A DNA stretch of 64,000 nucleotides from Malania oleifera (lineage: Eukaryota; Streptophyta; Magnoliopsida; Santalales; Ximeniaceae). Location of the stretch: the NCBI RefSeq assembly GCF_029873635.1, contig NC_080417.1:34923859-34987858 (forward strand). The letters run 5' to 3'. Within the stretch, counting starts at the first letter, position 1; each line of letters starts with the position of its first letter. This document shows, one piece after another, positions 45,841 through 57,444 of the stretch. Made by a program: the position numbers and the translations under genes. Under the pieces are notes generated by a model, which saw only the letters and a program-made list of their open reading frames with translations, did no database searches and was not told the origin of the DNA.

Positions 45841-45855
45841 TTAGCTCTGATACCA
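45841..45855 (-). other. Primer-binding site of the gypsy
   Basis: In sense orientation TGGTATCAGAGCTAA, a few bases after the LTR end. Complementary to initiator tRNA-Met. Confidence 0.85.
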
Positions 45856-45858
45856 AGT

Positions 45859-47846
45859 TGTCACGCCCCGAACCCGCAGGTGGGTTCCAAGTTTGAATTT
45901 AGTAACCTAACCTATCTCTGTATCAATTTAAAACATACCTGACTACGGTCTTTTATGCATAAACAATATCATACCAGAGTCTATATAAACTAGGATATAC
46001 ATTCCCATAATTACAACACATACCCCAGATGTCCACAAAACTATCCCGACAACCTAGATACCAAAACTCGTACCTAGTAGGTACTAGCAAAAGCAACGAC
46101 ACCCTTGCTCCTAGATGCTAGGATGCTACTTACGGCTACTTAAGGGACCTGAAAAACATTGTACGTACATTCGGGGTGAGACACCTCTCAGTAAAGAAGA
46201 AAGCAAGTTATATTAGTGTGTGGCATACTAGTGTTATTTTACATACTTCATAACATTATAAAAGATATGATACATTTTGAAATATTTACATACAGTTTCA
46301 TACATATCCATGCAGTTCCATACAGTTTCAGTATTTTCACAAAAACCATTCTAGTACATATGATACCCAAAACATACGGTCAGTGTCGTCACACTAGTTC
46401 GCAACTACACAAGGTCACCTCGTCTCACAGCGATTACATTGCTACATATGCAACTACGCTGTGACGCTCGAAGCCCAATAGTGATTACATTGCTCCATAC
46501 GCAACTACACAAGGTCACCTAGTCTCACAGCGATTATATTACTACACATGCAACTACGAAGCGAAGACTTAGGCCCACAGTGATTACATCGCTACATACG
46601 CAACTACACAAGGTCACCTAGTCTCACAACGATTACATTGCCACATGCACAACTACGCTGCGACGACCTAGGCCCATAGTGATTACATTGCTCCATACGG
46701 TGTAGAACACACCCTTCGATGACCAGCCGGATCTTACTGGTGATATTTCACACCCCAGATATAGAGCCGGCCACTCTCGTCCATGGTAGTTAACCGATAC
46801 ATGGCTGTTTTACAAATTCCTGGAATCATTTTGGAACTCACGTTCCTATATATTTCAGTGTACGGTAATTAGCCGCCATATAACTGTTTTACAAATACCT
46901 GGAACAAATACATACATCCATACGTACCAAACTTATTTGGTTTACGAAAAATCATATCGTTTACAAATTCAAGTATACAGTTTATGAAAATATTTATTAC
47001 GGTCGCCTCAATAATACAGTTTTAACAAAACCAACAGTTTTCCAAACCAAGCAAAGATGATACCCGAAATTTCCAATTTTCCCAAAGGCTATAATCTGAA
47101 AATCCCGCATTTTTACCCTACAGATTTCTCCAAACAAGTAACCAAAACATACATACGATCGTAGCCTACAAGCTTATCGATCCTGATTTCGAATATGAAC
47201 TGATATAAACAGAATCCCCTTACCTTAACCCAAATTCCAACTACGAACTTTACGGTCCCCAAAACTACAAACCAAGACTCCAAAACCTACAAACCATAGT
47301 ACAGTACATGCTTACAATCTGTACTACTACACATATACCTAATCAGAAATGAAAATCGAGTCTTACCTCGATTTTAGCCTGAAACCCGAAATCCTCCGAA
47401 ACGAGATTCCAATCCGCTAGAAACATAGAGAATCCTTCACTGATCCTCACAGTAACTTTGGATTGACAAATCGGGCAACGATCGGCAAAGAAAACTAAAG
47501 AGAGAGAGTGTAGGGAGAGTTCTTAGAGAGAGAGAGAGTATTTAAGAAACTTAGTCCCAAAGCAACCAAAATATCCCTTTATAAGACCCTTGACCCGGGT
47601 GGATTCGTCGATGAATTCTTCACTAGCCTCATCGACGAATCAGCAGCCTCGTCGACGAGCCAGATATATCAAAATTTTCCTGAACTTCTGGGCATTGACT
47701 CGTTGACAAGCTTCTGAATTTCGTCGACAAGAAGCCTTCAGCTTTCATCAACGAATTATGGCCTCGTTGACGAATTTTGTGCAAATTCCATTTTTTTACC
47801 CCTCTTTTACATAATTAACCCCTATATCATGGTTCGGGTTCTTACA
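45859..47846 (-). repeat. 5' LTR of the Tekay-like gypsy
   Basis: 1988 bp, + sense TGTCACGCCCCGAAC ... GGTTCTTACA, collinear with 36358-38475. The tandem repeat of about 100 bp is at about 46395-46700 and CGTCGACGA palindromes are at 47608-47780. Confidence 0.9.
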
Positions 47847-48557
47847 ATTGTTTTTTGCATCCATGCTTTCATAGAAAAAGTTTCATGTTGCAAAAATTAT
47901 TTGAAAAACCATAACCCTAGGTTCTCCTATTTCTCATTGAAAAAATTTATGGAGAAATATTTTATAGGGTTCAGATCTTTGAGCATTTTATCGTATACAT
48001 TATTTTTCAAAGATTGAAAGTGTTATTTGATAGCACCCTTACTCTACTAAGCATAATGCATATCATTAGAGAGTGCATGTGTTGAGTTTAAACGTGTACA
48101 TCTTTGCTTGTATTTTCAGAAGCATATTATATGTACAAAAATTGTTCTCATGTATCGGTTGGGTTCAGCTCAGAATTAAACTGGGGAGTCTCAGCCCTGT
48201 AAGTAAGACTGGTTGGGTTCAACCCGAAAAATTGAACTGGAGAGTCTCCGCCCCGTAAGGGAGACAAGTTGGGTTCAACCTTGTAATCGAGTTGGGGTTT
48301 ACCTCACCCTATAAGGAGAGGTTGTAATGACTTCTGCTCTGCCCATTTAAGTAAGTAGGAATAGTGTAATCCTTGGGGGGGTATGCCTAAGGTGGGGATG
48401 TAGGTTCGTTTGGTTGGACCTCGATAACAAATATCGTGTATTGCTCTCTTTCTTTCTTATTTAAATTCCCGCACTTTAATTTCCATATGTGTATGCCTAT
48501 TCATATTTATTGTCATAACAATTTGTATACATCCATTTAATTTAAATAAGATACTGC
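47847..48557 (+). repeat. 3' LTR of the SIRE-like element, second part
   Basis: Resumes the 5' LTR sequence equivalent to 15744-16440, including the GGTTGGGTTCAG repeats at 48155-48300. It stops at AATAAGATACT, where the 5' LTR copy continues for about 160 bp more. The end was lost at the junction with the next gypsy. Confidence 0.8.
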
Positions 48558-49385
48558 TTGAGTTTGCTATAGACTTGTTGCCGGGGTCTGCACCAATATC
48601 TAAAACACCGTACCGTATGACTCGAATTGAGTTGAAAGAATTGAAAGATCAGTTACAGGAATTGCTAGATAAGGGTTTTATTAGGCCCAGCGTGTCACCC
48701 TGGGGTGCGCCAGTTCTGTTCGTGAAAAAAGAAGGATGGGACCATGAGACTATGTATCAATTATAGGGAGATCAATAAACTGACGATCAATAATGAATAT
48801 CCTCTCCCTAGGATCGATGACTTGTTTGATAAGCTTTAGGGGACCCAGGTTTATTCTAAAATTGACCTATGGTCGGGTTACCATCAGGTGAAAGTTAGAG
48901 TCGAGGATATTTTGAAGACCGCGTTTCGTAATAGGTATGGGCATTACGAGTTCTTAGTGATGCTATTTCAGTTGACTAATGCACCAACGGTATTTATGGA
49001 TTTGATGAATCGGGTGTTCCATCAATACTTGGATCAATTTGTGGTTGTCTTCATTGATGAAATATTGGTCTATTTGAGGAGTTTTGAGGAGCACGAGCAT
49101 CATTTGAGGCTGGTGTTGCAGATATTGAGAGAAAGGAAATTGTATGCAAAATTAATGAAATGTGAGTTCTGGCTAAGGCATGTTACTTTTCTTGGTCACG
49201 TAATCTCTGGAGTAGATGTATCAGTTGATCCAGGTAAAATAGAGGCAGTGGTGAATTAGGAAAGGCCAGGCAATGTACAGGAGGTCAGGAGTTTTCTAGG
49301 ACTAGCAGGCTATTATCGGCGCTTCGTAGATGGCTTCTCCAGACTATCGGGTCCATTAACACGACTTACACAAAAAATGTGAAGT
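48558..49385 (+). pseudogene. Gypsy reverse transcriptase (second copy)
   Basis: [20 protein letters not shown], then [14 protein letters not shown] frameshift near 48735 precedes [18 protein letters not shown] falls after DDLFDKL (48837-48839). [16 protein letters not shown] is followed by the catalytic box FIDEILVYL, where the second Asp of the YVDD-type motif is Glu. Stops at 49257 and 49380 follow. Inactive. Confidence 0.85.
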
Positions 49386-49409
49386 TTGATTGGACCAACG
49401 ACTATGAGT

Positions 49410-49983
49410 AGAGTTTTCAAGAATTAAAACATCGGTTGGTCTCGGTGCCAGTTCTGGCTATTCCATCAGGGGAGGATGATTTTGTAATATATAGTGATGC
49501 CTCTTTGAAGGGTCTTGGATGCGTGTTGATGCAGCATAGCAGGGTCATTGCTTATGCATCTAGACAGCTTAAATAATATGAGAAGAATTATCCTATCCAT
49601 GATTTAGAGCTTGCTGCGATGGTGTATGCTCTTATAATCTGAAGGCATTATCTGTATGGTGGGAAATACGAGATTTTCATGGATCACAAGAGTTTGAAAT
49701 ATTTCTTCACCCAGAAAGAGCTAAATATGAGACTAAGAAGGTGGCTAGAACTCATTAAAGATTATAACTGCACCATTAGTTACCACTTGGGAAAAGCGAA
49801 TGTGGTAGCTGATGCTCTGAGCAGGAAATTAGTGGGTCTAGTGTTAGCAGTCATGGAGATTCAGCACTTGATTCTAATGGATTTAGAGAGACTTAGTATA
49901 GAATTGGTAGAAGATAGTCCTCAGGCATTTGTTTCCAGCCTAGTGGTTCAGCCTATGCTATACGAGAGGATTAAAGCAGCTTA
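49410..49983 (+). pseudogene. Gypsy RNase H (second copy)
   Basis: [28 protein letters not shown] then a TAA, NYPIHDLELAAMVYAL, a stop where Trp is usual (ALII*RHYLYGG), then [20 protein letters not shown] and [14 protein letters not shown]. Catalytic residues look kept but the frame has stops. Confidence 0.83.
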
Positions 49984-51396
49984 GGGTGATGATGTGGAGT
50001 TAGCAAAGGTGATGGCTAGAGTATGGGATGGTCAGGGAGAGGAGTTCAGTATATCAGATGACGGACCCCTACAATTCTATACTAGGCTATGTGTTCCTAC
50101 AGATACTGAGATCAAGAGAACTATATTGGAGGAGGCTCATAGATCCCTATACATGGCTCATCCTGACAATATTAAAATGTAGACGGATCTGCGAGAGTAT
50201 TTCTGGTGGAGTGGAATGAAGAGGGAGATAACTGAATTTGTATAGCAATGCTTGACGTGCCAGAAGGTTAAAGCTGAGCACCAAAGACCAGCAGGACAGT
50301 TACAGCCATTGTTTATTCCCGAGTGGAAATGGGATCACATTTCGATGGATTTCATTACGGGATTACCATCAGCACGATAGGGGTTGAATGCAATTTGGGT
50401 GGTTGTGGATTGTTTGACGAAGACCTCTCATTTTATCCCTATTAAGGTTGACTACTTCATGGATAGACTGGCAGAGATATATGTTCAGGAGATAGTTCGT
50501 GTTCATGGAGTACCAGTATCCATAGTCTCCGACCGAGATCCTCAATTCACTTCACGATTTTGGAAAAGTTTTCAGGAGGCTATGGGTATCCAATTAGCAT
50601 TTAGCACTGCTTTTCATCCCCAGACAGATGGACAGACTGAGAGGACAATCCAAACATTAGAAGATATGCTTTGTGCTTGCGTGCTGGATTTCGGGGGTAG
50701 CTGGACTCAGTTTTTACCACTAGTTGAATTTGATTATAATAATAGCTACTAGGCTAGTATCATCATGGCTCTATACGAGGCATTGTATGGTAGGAGATGT
50801 CATTTTCCTCTCTTCTAGGATAAGGTAGGTGAAAGGCGAGTTTTGCGTCCAGAGATTGTACAGCAGACTTGTGACAAAGTCCAACTAATTAAAGAAAGAA
50901 TCAGTACAGTACAAAGTTGACAGAAAAACTATGCAGACACTTGCAAGCAGGAGTTAGAGTTTGATGTGGGAGATCGTATATTTTTTAGGATAGCTTCTTT
51001 GAAAGGAGTTATGAGGTTTGGAAAGAAGAACAAGTTGAGCCTAAGGTATATTGGCCTTTTGAGATACTAGAGAGGATGGGGTCAGTTGCCTATAGGCTAG
51101 CTTTGCCGCCAGCTTTGGTTCGAATTCATGACGTGTTTCATGTTACTATGTTAAGGAAATACGTCCCAGACCCATCCCCCATAATCAGCTATGTAGAGAT
51201 AAAACTCAAGGATTGACTAGCTTATGAAGAAACTCTAGTACATATTTTAGACAGGAAGACACAAGTACTGCACCCCAAAGAAATTCAGTTAGTAAAAGTT
51301 TTGTGGAAGAATCATGCTATAGAGGAAGCTTCTTGGGAGCTCAAGGAACATATCAGGCATAGGTACCCACAGTTGTTCCAAGAGGGTGAGCAGTAA
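49984..51396 (+). pseudogene. Gypsy integrase with chromodomain (second copy)
   Basis: Zinc-binding part: RTILEEAHRSLYMAHPDNIK, a TAG at 50180, REYFWWSGMKREITEFV, a [21 protein letters not shown]. Core: [14 protein letters not shown], a TAG, WVVVDCLTKTSHF, VSIVSDRDPQFTSRFWKSFQ, FHPQTDGQTERTIQTLEDML. C-terminal module: [19 protein letters not shown] and [20 protein letters not shown]. The chromodomain end VLWKNHAIEEASWELKEHIR precedes the TAA at 51394-51396. This tail targets chromovirus insertion to chromatin. Several stops make it non-functional. Confidence 0.87.
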
Positions 51397-51632
51397 ATAG
51401 GTAAAGTATGAGTAGTTAGGTAAAGTTTCTTTGCAGGTACATGCATTGAATTAATTAGTAGGTAGTTTGTAGTTTTATTTGTGTAATCTCCCAGAACATA
51501 AAATGTAACCATGGTATTCCTCTGCCATAAGTGAGGGCAGGTAATAAAATAAGTAAACTGTTTTGCCTTTAAAGAATGATGAGTTATATGAATAGTAAAT
51601 TTCAAGGACAAAATTTTATAAGGAGGAGAGAA

Positions 51633-53834
51633 TGTAACGACCCGAAGAATAATGGTATTTAAATAATAAAGAGAGAGGGAAATGAAAAAAGAAATAGAAG
51701 GAGGCAAGAGGCTTTTTCGATGAATGCTTTGCATTCGTTGACGACATTATACTTTGAATATAATAACTCAGAAATTTTTACATAGGGTCTCGTCGACGAA
51801 CACAGGGAGTTCGTCAATGAGTGCATAAGTAGGCCTCCTCGACGAAGCCACGCCTCGTCGATGAGAAAATACCGAGAGAGGTTTTGGGGACTGTCTAAAA
51901 TTTTTCGACGAGGGAGGAAGATTAGTCGATGAAATTCCTTAAAGACTTGTCAACAAATCCAGGGCTATAAATTGCCAAATCTCATATTTTTCAGCAGAAT
52001 TCTAGTGCAAAAGGCTCTTTCTCTCTCTAAAAATGTCCCTCCCTCCTTCTTTCTTCGATCCCAACCCCGTTTCACACCAGATCGATGATTTGAAGCCACC
52101 ACGACACTCCTGGCAAAGTTCTCTATAAGTCTACCGGAGCGGATCGTCGGTGGAAGAGGTTTGAAATTCGTCCCAAATTCAGGGGTAGGTGTTTTGTTCT
52201 GAATATGCTTCCCCTACAGTCATAAGAAATGTTGTAGGCAAGAAAATACTGATGTTTTGTTCCGGGGAATATAGTTTTCAGGATGTTGAGTGGAGAACCC
52301 TGCGGGTGTAGGGTTAAAGTACAGTTGAGACTTTTCATATTTAAAGTAATGGAAATATGCTATGTTAGGAATTTTTATAATGTTATCAGAGATTTTACAC
52401 ATATGTATATACCCACTTATTATCCAATTTTACAGAATATGAGTTTTAAATGCTTGCGTGGTCTGAGTAGATATTTATGTGATTAAGAACTTATATAGTT
52501 TTTACAGTATATCATACTATACTGAATACATAGATATAAACAATATATTACAGATATTTATACATAACAGTATATTACAGTTTTACTTAGATCAATATGT
52601 TATAGTTTTATATAGATCAGTATATTACAAATATTTATCCAGAATAGTATATTACATTTTTACTCAGATCAGTATATTACAACTTTATTCAGAACAGTAT
52701 ATACAGTGTTTGTAGTATGTCATGTTTCCTATTACCATAACATACAGAGTATACAGACAGAGTATATAGACAGAGTATATGGACAGATATATAGAGATAG
52801 CATCAAGATACTATAGATACAACATACAAAGATTACAGTATTTACAGTACAAAAGATAGCGTTATGGTAATTTTGGAAACATGATGAAACTGTAAAAGAG
52901 AATATATAGTATCAGATCCCTGTGAAAAGATTACAGATAGATACAAATAAAGAATACAGAGCATGGTACTGTTGCTATATACAGATATAGTGCACTCATA
53001 TATCTCAGATAGTGTATGGGTACCATCAACCGTGCTCGGAGAGTATGCAGCTCCCTAGTTCACTGGGTTGAGGGGGCCGGTTTGACGAGATAGCAGCTAG
53101 TCGTGTGCCTAGGAGAGTATGCAGTTTGGCCAAATTGAGGTAGTGTAGAGTATGATGACTTACCTAGAGGGCCAACCAGGTTAAGTCCCGCCTACGAGGC
53201 GCACAACCCTGTCATGAGGGGTCAAATCATGACATACAGAGTTTCAAGGATAAAACACAGTTATGTATATGTATACAATTTTACAGCTTTTGTTGTATAT
53301 AGTATGATATTAGCAGTATGAATGATAGAAAGTTCAGATGATACATACATTTTAAGCTACTATACATGTGATATATGTGTTTTGCAGATTTACTAGATCA
53401 TGCAGTTTTATATGTTATTATTATAGTTTTACGATTCGGTCGCTACACACTAGTAATAGCATATTTCCATTTACTGAGCATCGTCTCACCCCATTACTTT
53501 ATCGTTTTACAGGTGAGCTAGCTAGGCGAGCAGATCAAGCTTGCGAATAGGGGGTTTACAAGATTACCCTGTTGTAGGGTGAGTTTTTGACGGAGTTTGT
53601 ATTTTTGGGGTAAATGATGCTGGAGGGATTTATTTTGTATGGCTACGGTCTGTATATACTAGATTCTGGTATTGTATAGTATATGTGCTTATATGATTTA
53701 TGTTTCCGCTGCGTAGATATGTTTATTGTATACAGGAATACCCCAGTGTCCTTTGGGGTATGAGATTTCATAGCAAGGGTATCAGAAAATTTTATGTAAA
53801 AAAAAAAAAATGTCTTAATGTTGAGGTTGTTACA
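51633..53834 (+). repeat. 3' LTR of the second gypsy
   Basis: 2202 bp, TGTAACGACCCGAAG ... GAGGTTGTTACA. CGTCGACGA-type palindromes are clustered at 51735-51960. Imperfect units (ATCAGTATATTACA, TTTTAC) at about 52500-52700 form a tandem region. A short A-run (53800-53811) lies near the end. Confidence 0.87.
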
Positions 53835-54631
53835 TTTATAGTTTATGTACTTAATTCATTTCAAAACTTAAATGTCCAAATTAGGCATATGAGATCCAAA
53901 TTGGGTGGGTTTAGTTTTGACGTGTTTGTGACACTAAGGTAGACATGCTATATAGCTCATAGTCCCCAAGAATTCATCTCGATTTTAAAGTTGGACACTT
54001 AAAAAACCAAAGTTAGACATTCAGAACTATATCATTTGTTAGGTAATTAAGTAGTAATCATTTCTTATATTTCACATAATTTTTACTTATATTGTTGAGA
54101 AAATTTTTATACATTATTTGTTAAAGTATATACTAATTTATTCTGTAATTATTATTTTTTAGGATCTACGATGTGTATGATGATGATGATGATAAGGATG
54201 ACGATGACGATGATAATGAAGATGCAAACCATTTTACTTTTTTGTTCTTTTGTTATGAGGGCAGACCATGTATGTTGGTTGTGATTATGTACACTTTAAC
54301 AGTGATCAAACAACTCTTGTACTTATGCATATATTTTTCATTTTCTTAATGGTTATAGTAATGGACCAAGAATTATGGTCGAATAATGTGTGATGAATAT
54401 ATAATTAGAGGGTTTTTTATGGAACGTTTGATTTACAAAAATTTAAATTGTCTAACCTAGTAATCACATTTCTAAATTTGTCACAATTTATTAAACTGTG
54501 GCTTTTAGCGACAATTTCATATTTGTTACTAAAAGCCAAAGTATTAGTGACAAATTTGAATTCACCACTAAAATCCAAAGTATTAGTGACGGATTCAGAG
54601 TTGTCACTAAAAGGCAGATTGATAGTTACGG
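53835..54631 (+). mobile_element. CACTA right-end fragment
   Basis: At 54500-54620 there are ATTAGTGACGGATT, TTTGTTACTAAAAG, CCAAAGTATTAGTGACAAA and TTGTCACTAAAAG motifs, related to the CACTA subterminal repeats at 22551-23115. Upstream, after TTTTTTAG (acceptor-like, near 54162), one frame reads IYDVYDDDDDKDDDDDDNED and a few more residues. This acidic stretch could be the last exon of a transposase or host gene. The terminal GTAGTG is missing because a SIRE-type LTR abuts at 54632. Confidence 0.45.
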
Positions 54632-55498
54632 TGTAATCCCAAGAGAGGGGGCTGAATTGGGTATTTAAAAATTAAGGTCGCTTTTTCTCTAATTTCAAAA
54701 TCACAATCAGTATATCGCAACCTAAGGTCTTTCTTTACAATCTCAAATCCCAAAAAATATTCAAGCACAAAAATATTTAGAGCAAATACACTAATCACAA
54801 CAAATTAAATAAAAACATACAAATGCTAGAAATTAAAGAGAGTAGGGAAAGAGAGCGCAAACACTATATTTTTACAAGGTTCAGCAAATCCTGCCTACAT
54901 CCCCACCTCAAGCCAACCCACTTGAGGATTCCACTATCCTACTCACTTAATCGGCGGAGCAAAGCCGTTTACACTCCTTACAGAGTGGAACTCCCCTTTA
55001 CATACTCTTTACAAGATGGAGCCTTCCTCTTCAAGCAATACCCCACTCTTGGTCTACTACTTCTAGGCACAGCTGCCTCTTCAGGTGATACCCCATGCCT
55101 ACCACGGTTCACTACCCGCACCATAGGGATACAAAGATTTGAAAATAAATTTTCGTATAATAATGTGCTTCTTCAATAAGCAAAGATGTACAAATGAAAT
55201 CTAGATGCACTCTTACAAGATTTAAAACTTGAAGCTCGGTAGAGTAAAGGTTTTCTCTCAAAAATATTTTTCAAGTACACAATGAGAGATTGGAAAATGA
55301 TTTTTCTCAAATATGACCTTTTGTAAAATAAATAGGCCTTTCAAGCAAATATATATATGAAAGTGTATATGTGCTCAAGCCTTTCTCAGGTTGCTTTTCA
55401 AGCAAGTATATATCAATTAAATATATGTTCAAACCTCTTAAATAACTCAAAGAATTTCTCTAAAAAGGTTTTTCAAAATAAAGAATATGGGAGAAGTT
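54632..55498 (-). mobile_element. SIRE-type LTR fragment, reverse
   Basis: + sense TGTAATCCCAAGAG, then AGGGGGCTGAATTGGG, as in the other SIRE-type LTR ends. It has GGTTCAGCAAATCCTGCC at about 54880 (conserved GGTTCGGC..TGCC). It is cut at 55498 where a gypsy LTR starts. Confidence 0.65.
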
Positions 55499-56533
55499 TG
55501 TAAAGACCTGGAAAATAAAATAATAAAAGAAAAAAAAAAGAGAAGGAAAAAGGGAATTTTGAAAGGGAGAAAACAGGTTTCGTTGACAAACCAAGGGTCT
55601 TTGTTGATGAATGTCCCATAGATTTGGCGATGAGGTACAAGTGTCTCGTTGATGAGAGACTGCCGAGAATTTGGGTAATTTTAGGAATTTCAGGTTTGTC
55701 AATGAAATAGACCCTATGTCAATGAAGTGTCTTCATGGGTTTGTTGATGAGTCACTTGAATTCGTTGACGAATGCCGGGTTATAAAGGTTCGAAACCCTC
55801 ATTTCAGTGTACGATTTTTCTCCCTCTCACACACACTTTCTCTCTCTAGAATCACAGTCCCCTCTCCTTCTCTCTTCGTTTTCGGCTTCGTTGAAGCTTG
55901 GATTGACGATCGAGAACTTCCACGAGGTTCCTAAGAAGATTCTTTACAATATAGGTTGAGTAAATTTTCAGTTTAGAATTTTGGGGCACCATCCCAAAAC
56001 TAGGATAAGTGAGATACTTTAAGGATTTTTAAGTTAACTTGGAGTATATAGAGTTTAGAGATTTCTAAATGATAAATGTTCTAGGAGTTGGGTTGTTTAA
56101 TTTGGTAAAAATATGATTTTTAGGCTTTTGAGTTGGGAACGCCGAGGAGAGGCAAATTTAGGGTATTAGTGGACCTCTCAGTAAGCCAAGTAAGGGGAAT
56201 AAATTATAGTAATTGATTTTGTGAAACAGTGATTGTGTTATTATATGAAAATGAAATTATGATATTTTATCTAAAATTTATTATGATATAAATATCAGAT
56301 GAAATTTGTGTGACATATGATTTATATTGAGAAATGTTTAAAATGGGTTAAATGATTTACCCTGTGAAATATGTGATATTGAAATGTGTTTTGATATGAG
56401 AATTTAAATGTGTGAAAATGATGAAAGTGAAATGTGCAGGAAATGTATCCTCTAAGAAAATGAAAAAAGGTGAAATATGAAAATATGTTTTGTGAAATAT
56501 TGAGTAATTATGAAATGAGATATGTATATTGAA
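55499..56533 (+). mobile_element. Gypsy LTR, truncated
   Basis: Starts TGTAAAGACCTGGAAAATAA, close to TGTAACGACCCGAAGAATAA at 51633. It has degraded CGTTGACGA palindromes at 55580-55770 and the 'AGTAAGCCAAGTAAGGGGAA' segment near 56180. No internal sequence follows. It is cut by the next LTR at about 56534. Confidence 0.62.
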
Positions 56534-57444
56534 ATTTAGAATAGCTACCAAGAGGGGGGTGAATTGGAATGTTTAGATTAAGCTTACCCCTTTTTGAATG
56601 CTTACTTGTTTTAATTCAACAATATAAAAGTAAATTGATCAATTTTCAATATAAACCAAATTACACCAAACACAAAATACAATGCAATAAAAAATTCAAC
56701 CAATCATTCAAGAACATTATTTTCCTTTGATAGAAGTCCTGCAGCTGTTTTGCAAAACCTGTTTTGAATGAATTTTTATTGCTTTATCTTTTAACCAAAA
56801 TTTTTGCAAATTAACCAATGTACTCCCTTGTGGGTTTCCGCAAACGGTTAATTAAAAACGTGCTTTCTTAAATCAAGAGATTTCCTTGAATATGATGAAT
56901 AAGCCCTGCAACCTGCACTTGATATACACTGTATATAATGCGAAAAGTAAAGAGAATAAGGAGAAGAAGAACACCAAGATTTACGAGGTTCGGCTTATCC
57001 CCATCCTACATCGTCACCTTTGGTCAATTCCACCAAAGGATTCCACTAAGTATGCACTTTATCGGGCAAGGCAAGCCATTACAAAAATCCCTCTTTTAGG
57101 TAGAGAAACTTCTCCAAGTGAACAATCCTCACTCAGTACAACGATCCAAACAAGCCTTGAACCATCAAAAAAATAGCAAGATTGCTATAATGATCTGTGT
57201 ACAAAAGAGACTCTCAAAACAGAGTAGAGTTGTACAAGTTAGAGCGCAATTAATCCTTCAATCAAATAAACAATAAAGAAACTATGAAGCTCAAGTGTTT
57301 AGAGATCACCAAGATTTTGTTTTGAATAATCAAACTCAAAGTATGAATTGTGGCTTTGATATTTCAACAGAGTTTCAGAACTTTTCTCCCAGATGGAGTG
57401 TGAGCAATAGAGAGCTTTGAGAGATCGAATGCTTTAATTTCAAG

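Larger units (their letters stand above)
36358..47846 (-). mobile_element. Tekay/Del-like gypsy chromovirus, defective
   Basis: 11.5 kb on the minus strand, inserted in the SIRE-like 3' LTR. Its LTRs are 36358-38475 and 45859-47846. A primer-binding site is at 45841-45855 (reverse complement TGGTATCAGAGCTAA) and a polypurine tract just above 38475 (AAGGAGGGGAGGT in sense). The flanking 5-mers ATTTA and ATTGT are a diverged target duplication. The order is gag, protease, RT, RNase H, integrase with a chromodomain-like tail. All parts carry stops or key substitutions. A SIRE-type solo LTR (38713-40887) lies between pol and the 3' LTR. Confidence 0.9.
14927..48557 (+). mobile_element. SIRE-like LARD with multiple nested insertions
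   Basis: 5' LTR at 14927-16598 and 3' LTR at 35217-36357 plus 47847-48557. Between them the element's own DNA is only 16599-18251, 22118-22533, 31142-33086 and about 35165-35216, roughly 4 kb, with no gag or pol frame. Family signs are GGGGGAG and ACCAAAAGGGGGAGAA stretches, the polypurine AAAAAAGGAGAGAT before the 3' LTR, and LTRs related to the SIRE-type solo LTRs here. This fits a non-autonomous large retrotransposon derivative that relies on an autonomous SIRE relative. The 3' LTR is cut at 48557 by a second gypsy sequence. Confidence 0.75.
48558..53834 (+). mobile_element. Second Tekay-like gypsy, 5' truncated
   Basis: Begins abruptly in RT ([20 protein letters not shown]) and continues through RNase H, integrase and chromodomain to a polypurine tract (AAGGAGGAGAGAA, 51619-51632) and a 3' LTR (51633-53834). 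There is no 5' LTR, gag or protease. The break with the SIRE-like LTR at 48557/48558 has no target duplication, which fits a deletion or illegitimate recombination. Confidence 0.86.

Noticed and set aside
51312-51734. 140-codon minus-strand frame
   Set aside because: Antisense of the chromodomain end and LTR start of the second gypsy. No similarity of its own.
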